Shown here: piece after piece, positions 12,001 through 19,900 of the stretch
Position numbering within the stretch: position 1 is the stretch's first letter
Layout: the number at the start of each line of letters is the position of its first letter
NCBI RefSeq assembly: GCF_030269925.1
Contig: NC_085109.1
Location: 2,542,001-2,606,000 of the forward strand
Direction of reading: 5' to 3'
From: Bombyx mori
Taxonomy: Eukaryota > Arthropoda > Insecta > Lepidoptera > Bombycidae
Length of the DNA stretch: 64,000 nucleotides
Translations under genes and position numbers: made by a program
The notes under the pieces: generated by a model
What the model saw: the letters and a program-made list of their open reading frames with translations, nothing else
What the model was told of the DNA's origin: nothing
Database searches by the model: none

Positions 12001-12504
12001 CAGACTAAAAAAAGAGAACTATGAAACGAAAAATTATCACAACAATTAGACTAAATATTTATTTTAAGCTTCACATTATTTTTTAATTAACATTGTAACT
12101 TAATCAGTACTTGGCAAGTATGTTGTACTTTTAATTTATACGGAAAAAAACTTACTGGTATATCCTTCATAAGAAGAGTATCGTTTTTCTGATCTGTTCC
12201 ATTAGTTTCATTTATAAAATGATCAAAGTGCTCACTACAAATTCGAGTGTAACTTGGAGGGTCCCAGTTTGGTCGACCTATTGCATTCAGACATTTCGCT
12301 CTCAAAACTGAATTCGTAGGGAACCTAGATAATGAACAGCCCAACATTAATGAACCATTTAATAAAAAAAACAATTCTTTAAAAAATAACAGCCTTTCAG
12401 TGATTTTTTTGTAATTACTTGTGAAAAGCTATGATGGAATCTGATTCTTTCCTCGTGTTCTTATTGTTGTTTTGACATCCTTTTACACAACAAAAATACA
12501 TCAT
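570..12504 (-). CDS. THAP-ZAD-C2H2 zinc-finger protein, left paralogue (14 coding exons)
   Basis: Coding exons in order: 12504-12419, 12324-12156, 12004-11879, 11062-10925, 10304-9918, 9743-9633, 8936-8796, 8532-8402, 8227-8056, 6200-6082, 5938-5782, 4763-4638, 4396-4202, 731-570. All introns are GT...AG and phases agree, giving 2220 nt and 739 aa. Residues 1-85 form a THAP domain (Cys5, Cys10, Cys58, His61; IGRPNWDPP). Residues 86-173 form a ZAD domain (CCLC at 98-101, CYMC at 140-143). An acidic linker and a basic, possibly helical exon (303-339) follow. Then come 11 C2H2-type fingers, of which the fourth has Tyr for its first His and the fifth is matrin-like with a long His spacing. From family knowledge, THAP and C2H2 fingers bind DNA and ZAD mediates dimerisation, so a nuclear transcription or chromatin factor is inferred. 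Oddity: the Trp expected at residue 40 of the THAP domain is Cys. The start is the first of two adjacent ATGs and gives a first exon of the same length (86 nt) as in the right paralogue. Function unknown. Confidence 0.82.
1600..1750. repeat. imperfect tandem duplication, about 73-bp period
   Basis: Two diverged copies of a unit containing GCCATCT, ATCAAAT and ACTAGTAA follow each other near 1600-1670 and 1673-1745. They lie in the last intron of the left gene. Origin not identified. Confidence 0.4.
1921..4314 (-). repeat. 171-bp tandem array of zinc-finger cassette exons, 14 units
   Basis: The junction CGTAGGTGGG recurs at 2092, 2263, 2434 and so on to 4144, a strict 171-bp period, with a first junction at 1921. 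Read on the minus strand each unit is a 123-nt segment preceded by TAG and followed by GTGCGTG, then a 48-nt spacer ending in CCCTAG. Thirteen extra potential exons lie at 4031-4153, 3860-3982 and every 171 bp down to 1979-2101, downstream of the true exon 4202-4396. Each encodes, in phase 0, PTYDK(C/Y)ALA(R/Q)HAHTH followed by a finger starting CTHCGQTF. Eleven units carry Cys in DKCALARH. Two (2663-2785 and 3176-3298) carry DKYALAQH together with a linked CCATTAGGG spacer variant. The array sits in the last intron of the left gene. Confidence 0.95.
4962..5204 (-). mobile_element. BMC1-type LINE 3' fragment
   Basis: A poly(T) start followed by ATTGCTTAGATGG and the complement of the tail shared by about a dozen copies in the window (for example 63099-63337 on the plus strand). 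It lies in an intron of the left gene and is the most 5'-extended type of copy, reaching the CTACCAGTGGT end. Name from memory; the repeat itself is clear. Confidence 0.8.
6660..7160 (+). pseudogene. broken C-terminal fragment of an R1-clade non-LTR retrotransposon ORF2
   Basis: In shifting plus-strand frames one can read, in order, RAVLKAWSRLLADPVYGRRT, VNRDRGRLTF, the zinc-knuckle-like CHHCSGCNEDT, LAYCPAFAEQRRLL and FCESTISQKEAAERERESSS. From family knowledge these are typical of the C-terminal end of R1, TRAS and SART-like ORF2 proteins. At least two frame changes and a foldback insertion (6790-6837) break the frame, and the reverse transcriptase and endonuclease regions are absent. It is therefore dead, and its length is a small fraction of a full ORF2. 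Confidence 0.7.
6790..6837. repeat. perfect 22-bp hairpin inside the R1-type fragment
   Basis: The left arm CGCGACCGAGGACGTCTCAC plus CT (6790-6811) and its exact complement (6816-6837) are separated by four bases, TCCG. The foldback duplicates coding sequence of the LINE fragment in inverted form and interrupts its reading frame. Confidence 0.9.
7637..8009. mobile_element. hAT-type MITE with 8-bp target duplication
   Basis: The termini are CAGTGGCGTAGC... and ...GCTACGCCACTG, and both subterminal parts share a GCCCCGGGCGGC block in inverted orientation. The element is flanked by an exact 8-bp duplication, ACTGAAGA, at 7629-7636 and 8010-8017. At 373 bp with no coding capacity it is non-autonomous. 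Eight-bp duplications and CAG...CTG ends are characteristic of hAT elements. It sits in the intron between exons 9 and 10 of the left gene. Confidence 0.9.
9044..9092. repeat. (CT)n microsatellite
   Basis: A run of CT dinucleotides with one interruption (TTTCT). It lies in an intron of the left gene. Confidence 0.95.
10535..10640 (-). mobile_element. old BMC1-type LINE tail remnant
   Basis: CTCACAGCTCTACTGGTATT followed by GAGTGGTTACTGAAATC matches, with many substitutions, the complement of the BMC1-type tail. It is much more diverged than the other copies and lies in an intron of the left gene. Confidence 0.5.
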
Positions 12505-12644
12505 AATAATATGTTTCAAATTTCTTCACTATAAAGCAACAACTTCTTATTCTTTTTATTGAAATTATCTTTGTTTTTCTTGTTCTAATGCGTTGTTTAT
12601 TGCACAGTCCTCAATAAAACTGCAAGAATGTTTTCATTTTGTTT

Positions 12645-12946
12645 GTTTTTTTTAAGGGATTTTATGATCTGGTAACTAAGGCCTTCAGGTCATATCTTAT
12701 TTTAATTTACATTCTTATTTTCATGAAAAATGATAATATGGAGTGAAATGAAATGAAGATGATTAATTTGAGACATTAATCAGCTGGGATGAAATTAAAT
12801 GAAACGAGATGAGATGATGCAATTTAATCTCAGTAAAATGGTGGTCATTTACTGAGATTTTTTCAGTGGACTTTTTGGAGGATCCCGAGAAGTTACGTTC
12901 AGCGGCTTTGTTTCATTTTTCCACATTTGTGCAAATTCACAGATAT
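12645..12946 (+). repeat. unclassified repeat, left part, split by copia
   Basis: Contains GGATTTTATGATCTGGTAAC, the purine-rich GAGTGAAATGAAATGAAGAT and CTCAGTAAAATGGTGGTCAT. The same order of blocks appears uninterrupted at 24650-25020 in the right gene. It continues at 15795 after the copia insertion with GTTAATAAACCACC. No terminal repeats or coding capacity seen. Confidence 0.75.
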
Positions 12947-12951
12947 TAAAC

Positions 12952-13117
12952 TGTTAGAACTGGCCTTCTTAGTATATGTAACCATCATAAGTTTATATTA
13001 AGAAGAATAGTTGTTGCCTAGCAACAATTTGTTAGTCGTATAATTTTATGTAAAGAATAAAAAAGTCAGTATGTACATCCGAAGAACTATGTTTCATTAT
13101 TTAACATAATGACCACA
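12952..13117 (+). repeat. copia 5' LTR
   Basis: Starts TGTTAGAACTGGCC and ends AACATAATGACCACA. It matches the 3' LTR except for G versus T near the end (GACCACA against TACCACA). Confidence 0.95.
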
Positions 13118-13133
13118 GGTTATGGGCCCAGGT
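13118..13133 (+). promoter_or_regulatory. copia primer-binding site (initiator tRNA-Met internal sequence)
   Basis: GGTTATGGGCCCAGGT immediately follows the 5' LTR. From family knowledge, copia elements prime from a half-molecule of initiator methionine tRNA, whose anticodon region reads CTGGGCCCATAACC, the complement of this site. Confidence 0.85.
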
Positions 13134-13186
13134 ACCGTTATATAAATATATAAATAAATATTTGGATTATATATATACTGGCGACC

Positions 13187-14239
13187 ATGCAGTCCACAAT
13201 ACAAAAATTGCGTGGACAATCCAATTATGGAACATGGGCATTCGCGACGCAGATGTTCCTCACAGATTGTGATCTATGGGACTGTGTAAGTACAGACACA
13301 CTTGATACTCCTGAATTTAAAAAGAGAGATAGTAAAGCAAGAGCAAAAATATGTCTACTCTTGGAAGAAAACATTTTCCCAATTGTTACCGGTGCCGTAA
13401 CGGCAAAACAAACATGGGATGCGTTAGAAAAGGCCTACGCCGATGGCGGACTGTTGAGACGACTCACTTTATTAAGAAAATTATTTAATTTGAAATTATC
13501 ATGTTTCGTAAATATCGAAGCATACATCAATGAAGTGCAGGCGACAAGTCAGGCTTTACAGCGAATCAAATCAGGACTGGATGATGAATTCATTGGGATC
13601 ATAATGTTAGCTGGGTTGACCGAGGAATACAATCCTTTGGTGATGGCGTTGGAACATTCTGGAAGGAAATTAACTTCAGAAGCGGTCATATCTGCTCTAA
13701 TGAAGGAAGGACAGCTCAAGCAGCCGGCAGTTGAAATGGATTCTGTGTTAGTGTCTAATAACGAAAAACCTAGTAGTAGTACGAAAAAGGCAATAATATG
13801 TCATTTTTGTAAAAAGAAAGGTCATTTTAAATGGCAATGTAAATTTTATAAAGATAGGGATAAGAAAGGTAATGCAAATGTATGCGTAGCTCAAAAGGAG
13901 ACTAATGATTTTATTACCTTACTCTCTAATATGGGAAAGTCGAGAAATTGGATTATAGATTCTGGGGCAACATCTCATATGACATCATCAGATAATGTTT
14001 TAGTAAATGCTAAAGGTGGTTACCGGAAGTATATAACTACAGCTAATAATGAGAAAATATTATCTAAGGTAAAGGGTGATGTATTGATGCCTAATTATAA
14101 GTTAAAGTTTGAGAATGTTTTGTACATACCAGATTTGATAACAATTTACTTTCTGTTAGTAGTATTTGTAAGCATGATTGTACAGTTGTTTTTGATAAAC
14201 ATTCTTGTAAAGTTTACAAATCTGCAGATGTATCCTTAG
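13187..14239 (+). pseudogene. copia gag and protease portion, frame lost at its end
   Basis: An ATG at 13187 opens a 350-codon frame. It starts MQSTIQKLRGQSNYGTWAF, a typical copia Gag beginning. A CX2CX4HX4C zinc knuckle (CHFCKKKGHFKWQC) starts at residue 205 and the aspartic protease active site (IIDSGATSH, Asp258) follows. Near 14140 the frame shifts by one base: the protein after YIPDL becomes unrelated, while the integrase sequence continues in the next frame. The polyprotein cannot be made intact. Confidence 0.9.
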
Positions 14240-14925
14240 TGGGAAAAACTATTTTAGAAGCACCTTTAAAAGATGGGTTATATGTAGTAGACCCAGATGA
14301 CAGGGCATTGGTTACTAAAGACATTAATTCGCCTGATAACGATCAATATAAGTTGTGGCATAGGCGTTTAGGTCATTTATCACCAGCTCTAATGAATAAA
14401 TTAAGAGGGTTGGTTGATGGCTTTACCTTGAATGAATTTAGTAAGGAACCATGCGTCAGTTGTTGTAAAGGTAAACAGTGCGTAAAAAAGTTCCCAAAAA
14501 GAAAGAATAAAAGAGCTAAGGATATATTGGAGTTGATTCACACAGATTTAGCTGGACCCATGGAGGAAGAGACATGGGGTGGTGCTCGATATTTTCTTAT
14601 CTTTGTTGATGATTTTAGTCGGAAAGTTATGGGATATATGTTGAAATCCAAAACAGAAGTATTTGCTAAATTTAAGGAATTCAAGGTGTTTGTGGAGAAT
14701 CAAACTAATAAAAAGATCAAAAAATTGCGTAGCGATAATGGTAGTGAATACATAAACGATGAATTTCAAAGCTTTTTACGAGCGAATGGTATCCATCATC
14801 AGACTTCAGTGGCACACACTCCGCAACAAAATGGAGTGGCAGAGCGTACAATTCGTACTGTAATTGAAAAGGCACGTTGTATGTTGCAAGATAGTGGTTT
14901 GTCCAAAAAACAGCTATATATTTAA
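14150..14925 (+). pseudogene. copia integrase portion
   Basis: The second frame carries the HHCC zinc-binding part (HRRLGHLS ... CVSCCKGKQC) and the DDE catalytic residues (HTDLAGP, LRSDNGSEY, GVAERT). All three acidic residues are present. It ends at a stop near 14925 after GLSKKQ. The sequence continues in a third frame, consistent with a small deletion of about 30 bases there. Confidence 0.9.
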
Positions 14926-15584
14926 AAAATAGGTCTCCAACCATGGCTATCTCAGACAAAGTTCCTGAAGAAGTGTGGTCAGGTGAACGAGTGGATATCA
15001 CCAATCTCAAGGTTTTTGGTAGTAAAGCTCAAGTACTCATTAAGGGAAACAATAGAAGGAAATTTGATTCAAAGTCAAGAGAATTAATTATGATTGGCTA
15101 TAGTTTGAATCAAAAAGGCTATCGTTTCGTGGATATTAAGAATCCAACTCGGCTAATAATCGCTCGGGACGCAGTATTTTTTGAAAATGTTCAGAATTAT
15201 GGCAAAGAGACCATTCATCTGGAGTCGGTGGATAGTATTCAGAACAATGAAATTTCAATAAATAGTAATTATCATCCGGTTATGTCTCAGGTTCCTGTCC
15301 ATATAGGAGATCCTGATGCAGTGGGGGAATTGGAAATGAATACTCCTGATCCAACCACTTCTACAAATGAATCAACCACCTCTACAAACGAACGTCGTTA
15401 TTCAAAGAGGATTAGACGTCCCAAAATACAAGAAGATATGATCTATAATTTTTTGATTACCGAGGGATCAGATCCTAAGTCAGTTGAGGACACATTGGAA
15501 CGTTCGGATCGAGAGTTATGGCACACAGCCATGTTAGATGGATACAATTCGCTGATGCAAAACAAAAACAGTGAACAGAATTAA
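14926..15584 (+). pseudogene. copia integrase C-terminal region and linker; RT and RNase H deleted
   Basis: The third frame reads AISDKVPEEVWSGERVDI and KVFGSKAQVLIKG, typical of the copia integrase tail. It runs to RELWHTAMLDGYNSLMQNK, where the reverse transcriptase domain normally begins. It then stops, and only about 40 bp separate the stop from the 3' LTR. An internal deletion has thus removed the whole RT-RNase H part. Confidence 0.88.
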
Positions 15585-15614
15585 ACTTAATAAATGTATA
15601 AAACTTATGTGGTT

Positions 15615-15623
15615 AAGTGGGGG
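15615..15623 (+). promoter_or_regulatory. copia polypurine tract
   Basis: AAGTGGGGG directly precedes the 3' LTR, the position expected for plus-strand priming. Confidence 0.75.
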
Positions 15624-15789
15624 TGTTAGAACTGGCCTTCTTAGTATATGTAACCATCATAAGTTTATATTAAGAAGAATAGTTGTTGCCTAGCAACAAT
15701 TTGTTAGTCGTATAATTTTATGTAAAGAATAAAAAAGTCAGTATGTACATCCGAAGAACTATGTTTCATTATTTAACATAATTACCACA
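15624..15789 (+). repeat. copia 3' LTR
   Basis: Same 166-bp sequence as 12952-13117 with one base difference, followed by the second copy of the target TAAAC. Confidence 0.95.
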
Positions 15790-15794
15790 TAAAC

Positions 15795-15905
15795 AGTTAA
15801 TAAACCACCGTTATTAAACATTTAATCCTGAAGAAACACTAAATAGACAAAATAAAACAAATCACACAATTTCACTCCTGGCGTTCCCGCCAAAAAGTTT
15901 GACTT
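15795..15905 (+). repeat. unclassified repeat, right part after copia
   Basis: GTTAATAAACCACCGTTATT ... CTGAAGAAACACTAAATAGA ... TTCCCGCCAAAAAG continues the repeat broken at 12951. It matches the uninterrupted copy near 24920-25020. Confidence 0.75.
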
Positions 15906-15981
15906 TGATTGCTTGTCATTTTTTTTAATGGATTTTATGACCTGGTAACTAAGATCTTTAAGTTATGTCTTATTTTCTATA

Positions 15982-16155
15982 TCTATACTAATTTTATAAA
16001 GAGGAAGGATTTGTTTGTTTGTTTGTATTGAATAGGCTCCGAAACTACAGAACCGATTTGAAAAATTCTTTCATTATTTGGAAGCTACGTTATTCCCAAG
16101 TAACATAGGCTATAATTACTTTAAAAAAAATGAGGGGTCCTTACTAAAACTCCTT
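15982..16155 (+). mobile_element. Helitron-type fragment (5' end)
   Basis: Begins TCTATACTAATTTTATAAAG and contains GGCTCCGAAACTACAGAACC and TTCCCAAGTAACATAGGCTA. This is a pattern I recognise from lepidopteran Helitrons. No clear CTAG end was located. Confidence 0.6.
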
Positions 16156-16399
16156 TAGTGTAACCCAAGGTGTAAAAAAATTATCTAAAATATTCTTTAC
16201 ATCACGTGCCCTACAAAAACTATTGATGATAGAATAAAATAATGTACATTCGGTTATTAATATACATTAAATTGCTTGGAAAACATTTTTTCTTTTACTA
16301 AAAAGTATACTAACTTTTATAATGCGATTAATTCAACTGACAATAACGTGAATATTAATTTTTTAAATTTAATTAAATTTAAACAGTAATTGTTGTACT

Positions 16400-16680
16400 G
16401 CGCACTATACTAAGTTAGGAGGGTCATCGTACATCCTTGCGGGGGCACGGAACGGGCCTTGGGGCAAACCCCACTACCCGGGCGAAAAACTCCCTGTCAC
16501 TCAGGGTAGGGGTGATGTTAGCGTACTGTATTGCGTTCCGTTTTAAATAGTAACCAGTACTCCCAGTGCATATGGGAACTTGGCCGAAGTATAGTTTAAT
16601 TTAGTTTATGGCGCTGTTGTTAAAATCTTTCCACTTGCTACTGTAGGTTGCTGCTTGTTTCACAGAAAACCTCGTTTCTT
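16400..16680. mobile_element. GC-rich repeat fragment and terminal piece related to 6411-7422
   Basis: A GC-rich block (16430-16510) stands out from AT-rich flanks. Near 16615-16650 the run GGCGCTGTTGTTAAAATCTT and CTTGCTACTGTAG resembles the inner right end of the inverted-repeat element at 7305-7355. Not classified further. Confidence 0.35.
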
Positions 16681-16682
16681 TT

Positions 16683-16850
16683 AATTTCATCCCAGTTGAT
16701 TAATGTCTCAAATTAATCATCTTCATTTCATTTCATTTCAGTCCATATTATCATTTTTCATAAAAATAAGAATATAAATTAAAATAAGACATGACTTAAA
16801 GGTCTTAGTTACCCGGTCATAAAATCCCTTACAAAAATGACAAGCGATGA
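16683..16850 (-). repeat. inverted copy of the split repeat
   Basis: The sequence is the complement of 12645-12795 (AATTTCATCCCAGTTGATTA, CATTTCATTTCAGTCCATAT, ACCCGGTCATAAAATCCCTT). It places mirror-image repeats in front of both THAP-ZAD genes. Confidence 0.75.
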
Positions 16851-16961
16851 AACTCGATTTGTTTTGAAATTTGGAATTCCGAAGTAGATAATTCCTACAT
16901 AATATGTGAATAGGCACTTATTACAATTTTGACTCGATTAGTAAAATATTACATTAAAAAA

Positions 16962-19900
16962 ATGGTTTGCTATTGTTGTGTGAAAGGATGTACTAATAAT
17001 AGCAAAATGAAGAAGAAAGACCCGAATTCGAACATAACATTCCATGCGTAAAAAAATGTTTTTTACAAGTTAATTAAGATACGACTGTAGCATAACTTAA
17101 TAATTATTTATACTTTATTATATTTACATTCAGGTTCCCAACAAATTCATTAATGAAGGCTAAATGGGTGAAAGCGATTGGCCGTTCTAATTGGGATCCA
17201 CCGGCCTATGCACGTATCTGCAGTATACACTTTGATCGCGACTATGTCAATTACGAGAACTGTAGAACTAGAATCAAGGATGATGCTATACCTGTTCTAA
17301 ATTTACCTGTAAGCTTCCAGCTCAAGTGTTTACAAAAATTTACAAAAATAGAATTCATCCCTTTGTAACACATGTTACTAAATTAATTTCAGGTAGGTTG
17401 TGGTAAGGATTCAATCCTACATTCCAGTCTGATGGACATAATAGCCATTATTGCAAAGAAATTCAGATTTAGATTTCATGTTTCAAGGTATTCACTATGT
17501 GATATCAGTGAGCTCTGCTTACTGTTGGGTAAAAACTGGGTGATTTATCTATTATAACAGACTAACACTGATTTAATAAAATAGTACTTAGACTTATAAT
17601 AATCAATCTTTATTTTCATCATAGTTTTTCTGTATTCTAAATGGTATTGTATAAGTCAGTTGGTGAAATTATGTTTGTTAATTAAGGTATTTAAAATAAC
17701 AATTTTACATAGTTTCTTATGTAAGTGGTTGATATAAATATTAATATAAAGAATAATAGATACTAAACTATTAAGTGTTTTGTACAGACTTAGGTATATT
17801 CAAATTTCTGATCTACAGTCACACCATTTGTTTTCAGTTGAGCTCTAATTTTGATGCTTCTGAGGTAAAAGTCTGTAGAATATGTCTGGCAAATGATGTT
17901 AAAATGTACAGTACTCAAGAAGGAAGATTAAAGTCTTATATGGAACAAATATTAGTGTTAAGGGTAGGTTTTGTTTTCTTTTCCTATAGAATATTCAAGA
18001 TAATTATATTCCTGGGACTTTTCTTCAGTAGTCAAAATTTTTGAGATTGCCGTTGCATTCAGTTATTAATGTTAAATTTGGAATTTATTGTCTGTTTATC
18101 TGTTTGCACATTTTTTCTGAATCGCAGTTACATAAGGGTATTTAAGTATTTTCAGAATTTAGCACCTTTTTGTTGATGGTGAAACATGAAGTTATTTTTT
18201 TCAGGAAAAATTACAAACAGATGGACTTCCACAGTTTGTGTGTTACATGTGTGCAGCTGAGGTTGGCAAGTGTTGCAAACTTATTGAGAAGAGTGTTGTA
18301 GCTCAGGCAACATTGCTAGATGTATTTGCGCGAAATGGAATGGTATCTTTTTGATAAATTGAAATAGATAGATATACATATATATTAATTATTACACCTT
18401 ATAATAGCATTATATAATGGAATGTACATTTGAACAAACTGCAAATTTCCCAATAACAATCATAATAAATAGAGACTATGCTGTACTGTTTAAATAATTG
18501 AAATATTTTTTAGGTAACTAAAGATCTAATACGAAGAATCAATAGAAAACAGTTAAACTTGTGTTCATCATTATCTACAACCAATCAAACACATTATTAT
18601 GTAGAACACGGTTCTAAAAACCAACAAAATAGATCATCAATGAAATTTGATTTTGAATGCAAAAATGGAGAAATAAATGTAAAATTAGAAAATCATTTGG
18701 ATGCTATGGTTGAAAATTCAAAGAATTATGATACATCTGATATTATTGATGGAGGGATGAGATACAATGATAGAGATAATATTTCGGTTGGATCTGATTG
18801 TAGTGACGATAAATCATTAAGTTTATTGAAGAAAACTAAGAGTCTAAAGGTCAGTGAATATTAAATATCCAAAACCTAATATCCATACAGGTTTTGTTCT
18901 TTTGTATCATTTTGTCGATCTTCATTACTGCATTTCTGAGTTTGCAGTTGGATATAGTGGGGTTCCCAGAACAAGGAAGTGTTTAGGCTTATGAGATGCC
19001 ATTTTTCAGCCCTTGAAACATTAAATGGAACTAGAAATTTTGTTGAAATAATGTATAGCTTTCAACAGAACCCAACTTGAATTCACAGTAGAAATGGGCA
19101 GGGTGGTGTGCTACCGATTTGTGTGAACTACATTACACAGTGTTTGCATTAAGTACACTAGCAAACATTAGAAACAATTTCTCTCAAAAGTGTTCTCTCA
19201 TCACTGTTCTCAATTGGAAAAATCATTGTTAATTGAACTTGTCGTTGCTATGCAAGGATTTCATAACTTCATTAACAGAGGGATAATTCACTTATCAAAT
19301 CACAACTAAAATAAAAGTTTATTTACAGAGTCGTAATAAAGCCGAGTGTCCCATATGTAAGCTTCGTTTCAAGAGTGAAGCTTCCGTAGACTTGCACAGG
19401 CGACACACGCACAAGAAGAAGTTCCAGTATAAAAGCTGCCCTAAAACACTTAGTGATGCGTGAGTGTCACGAATGATTTTTAGTAGTCAGTATTTATTTA
19501 CGTTTTAACGTGTCAATAGTTTTAACTAAGTAAAAATGAAAGTATTGTATTTTTTTTTTGTCGTGTAACATTTATAAAACTGGCTAATTATTGGGAGCAG
19601 CTGTGCTACGCACGGACAATCCACCCGTCCTGTTGGCTTAGGGCGAGTTTTTCTAACTTGTATGTATGGAGTTGGAACAGCTTCCCATCGTTTGCCGCTA
19701 GGGGCGTTGTACTAACTCCATACCAAATTTGAGTAAACATTTACGCGATCGAGAAGGTATTTACTGGTGGTACCCTGCCTATTTCTGCCGTGAAGCAGTA
19801 ATGCGTTTCGGTTTGAAGGGCGGGGCAGCCGTTGTAACTATACTGATACCTTAGAACACATATCTCAAGGTGGGTGGCGGCATTTACGTTGTAGATGTCT

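Larger units (their letters stand above)
12952..15789 (+). mobile_element. copia-type LTR retrotransposon, internally deleted
   Basis: Two 166-bp LTRs (TG...CA) differ at one base by my reading and are flanked by the 5-bp duplication TAAAC (12947-12951 and 15790-15794). A primer-binding site and a purine tract are present. The internal 2506 bp encodes Gag, protease and integrase, but the reverse transcriptase and RNase H domains are missing and the frame is broken twice. The element is therefore non-autonomous, although its near-identical LTRs indicate a recent insertion. It interrupts an older repeat in the divergent region between the two THAP-ZAD genes. Confidence 0.95.
12505..16961. promoter_or_regulatory. 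shared divergent 5' region of the two THAP-ZAD genes
   Basis: The two start codons (12504 minus, 16962 plus) face away from each other, so any promoters must lie between them, or in overlapping non-coding exons. Without the copia element (2838 bp) and one target copy, about 1.6 kb remains. This is mostly two copies of one repeat in inverted orientation (12645-12946 and 16683-16850). No core promoter motif could be assigned with confidence. Confidence 0.5.
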
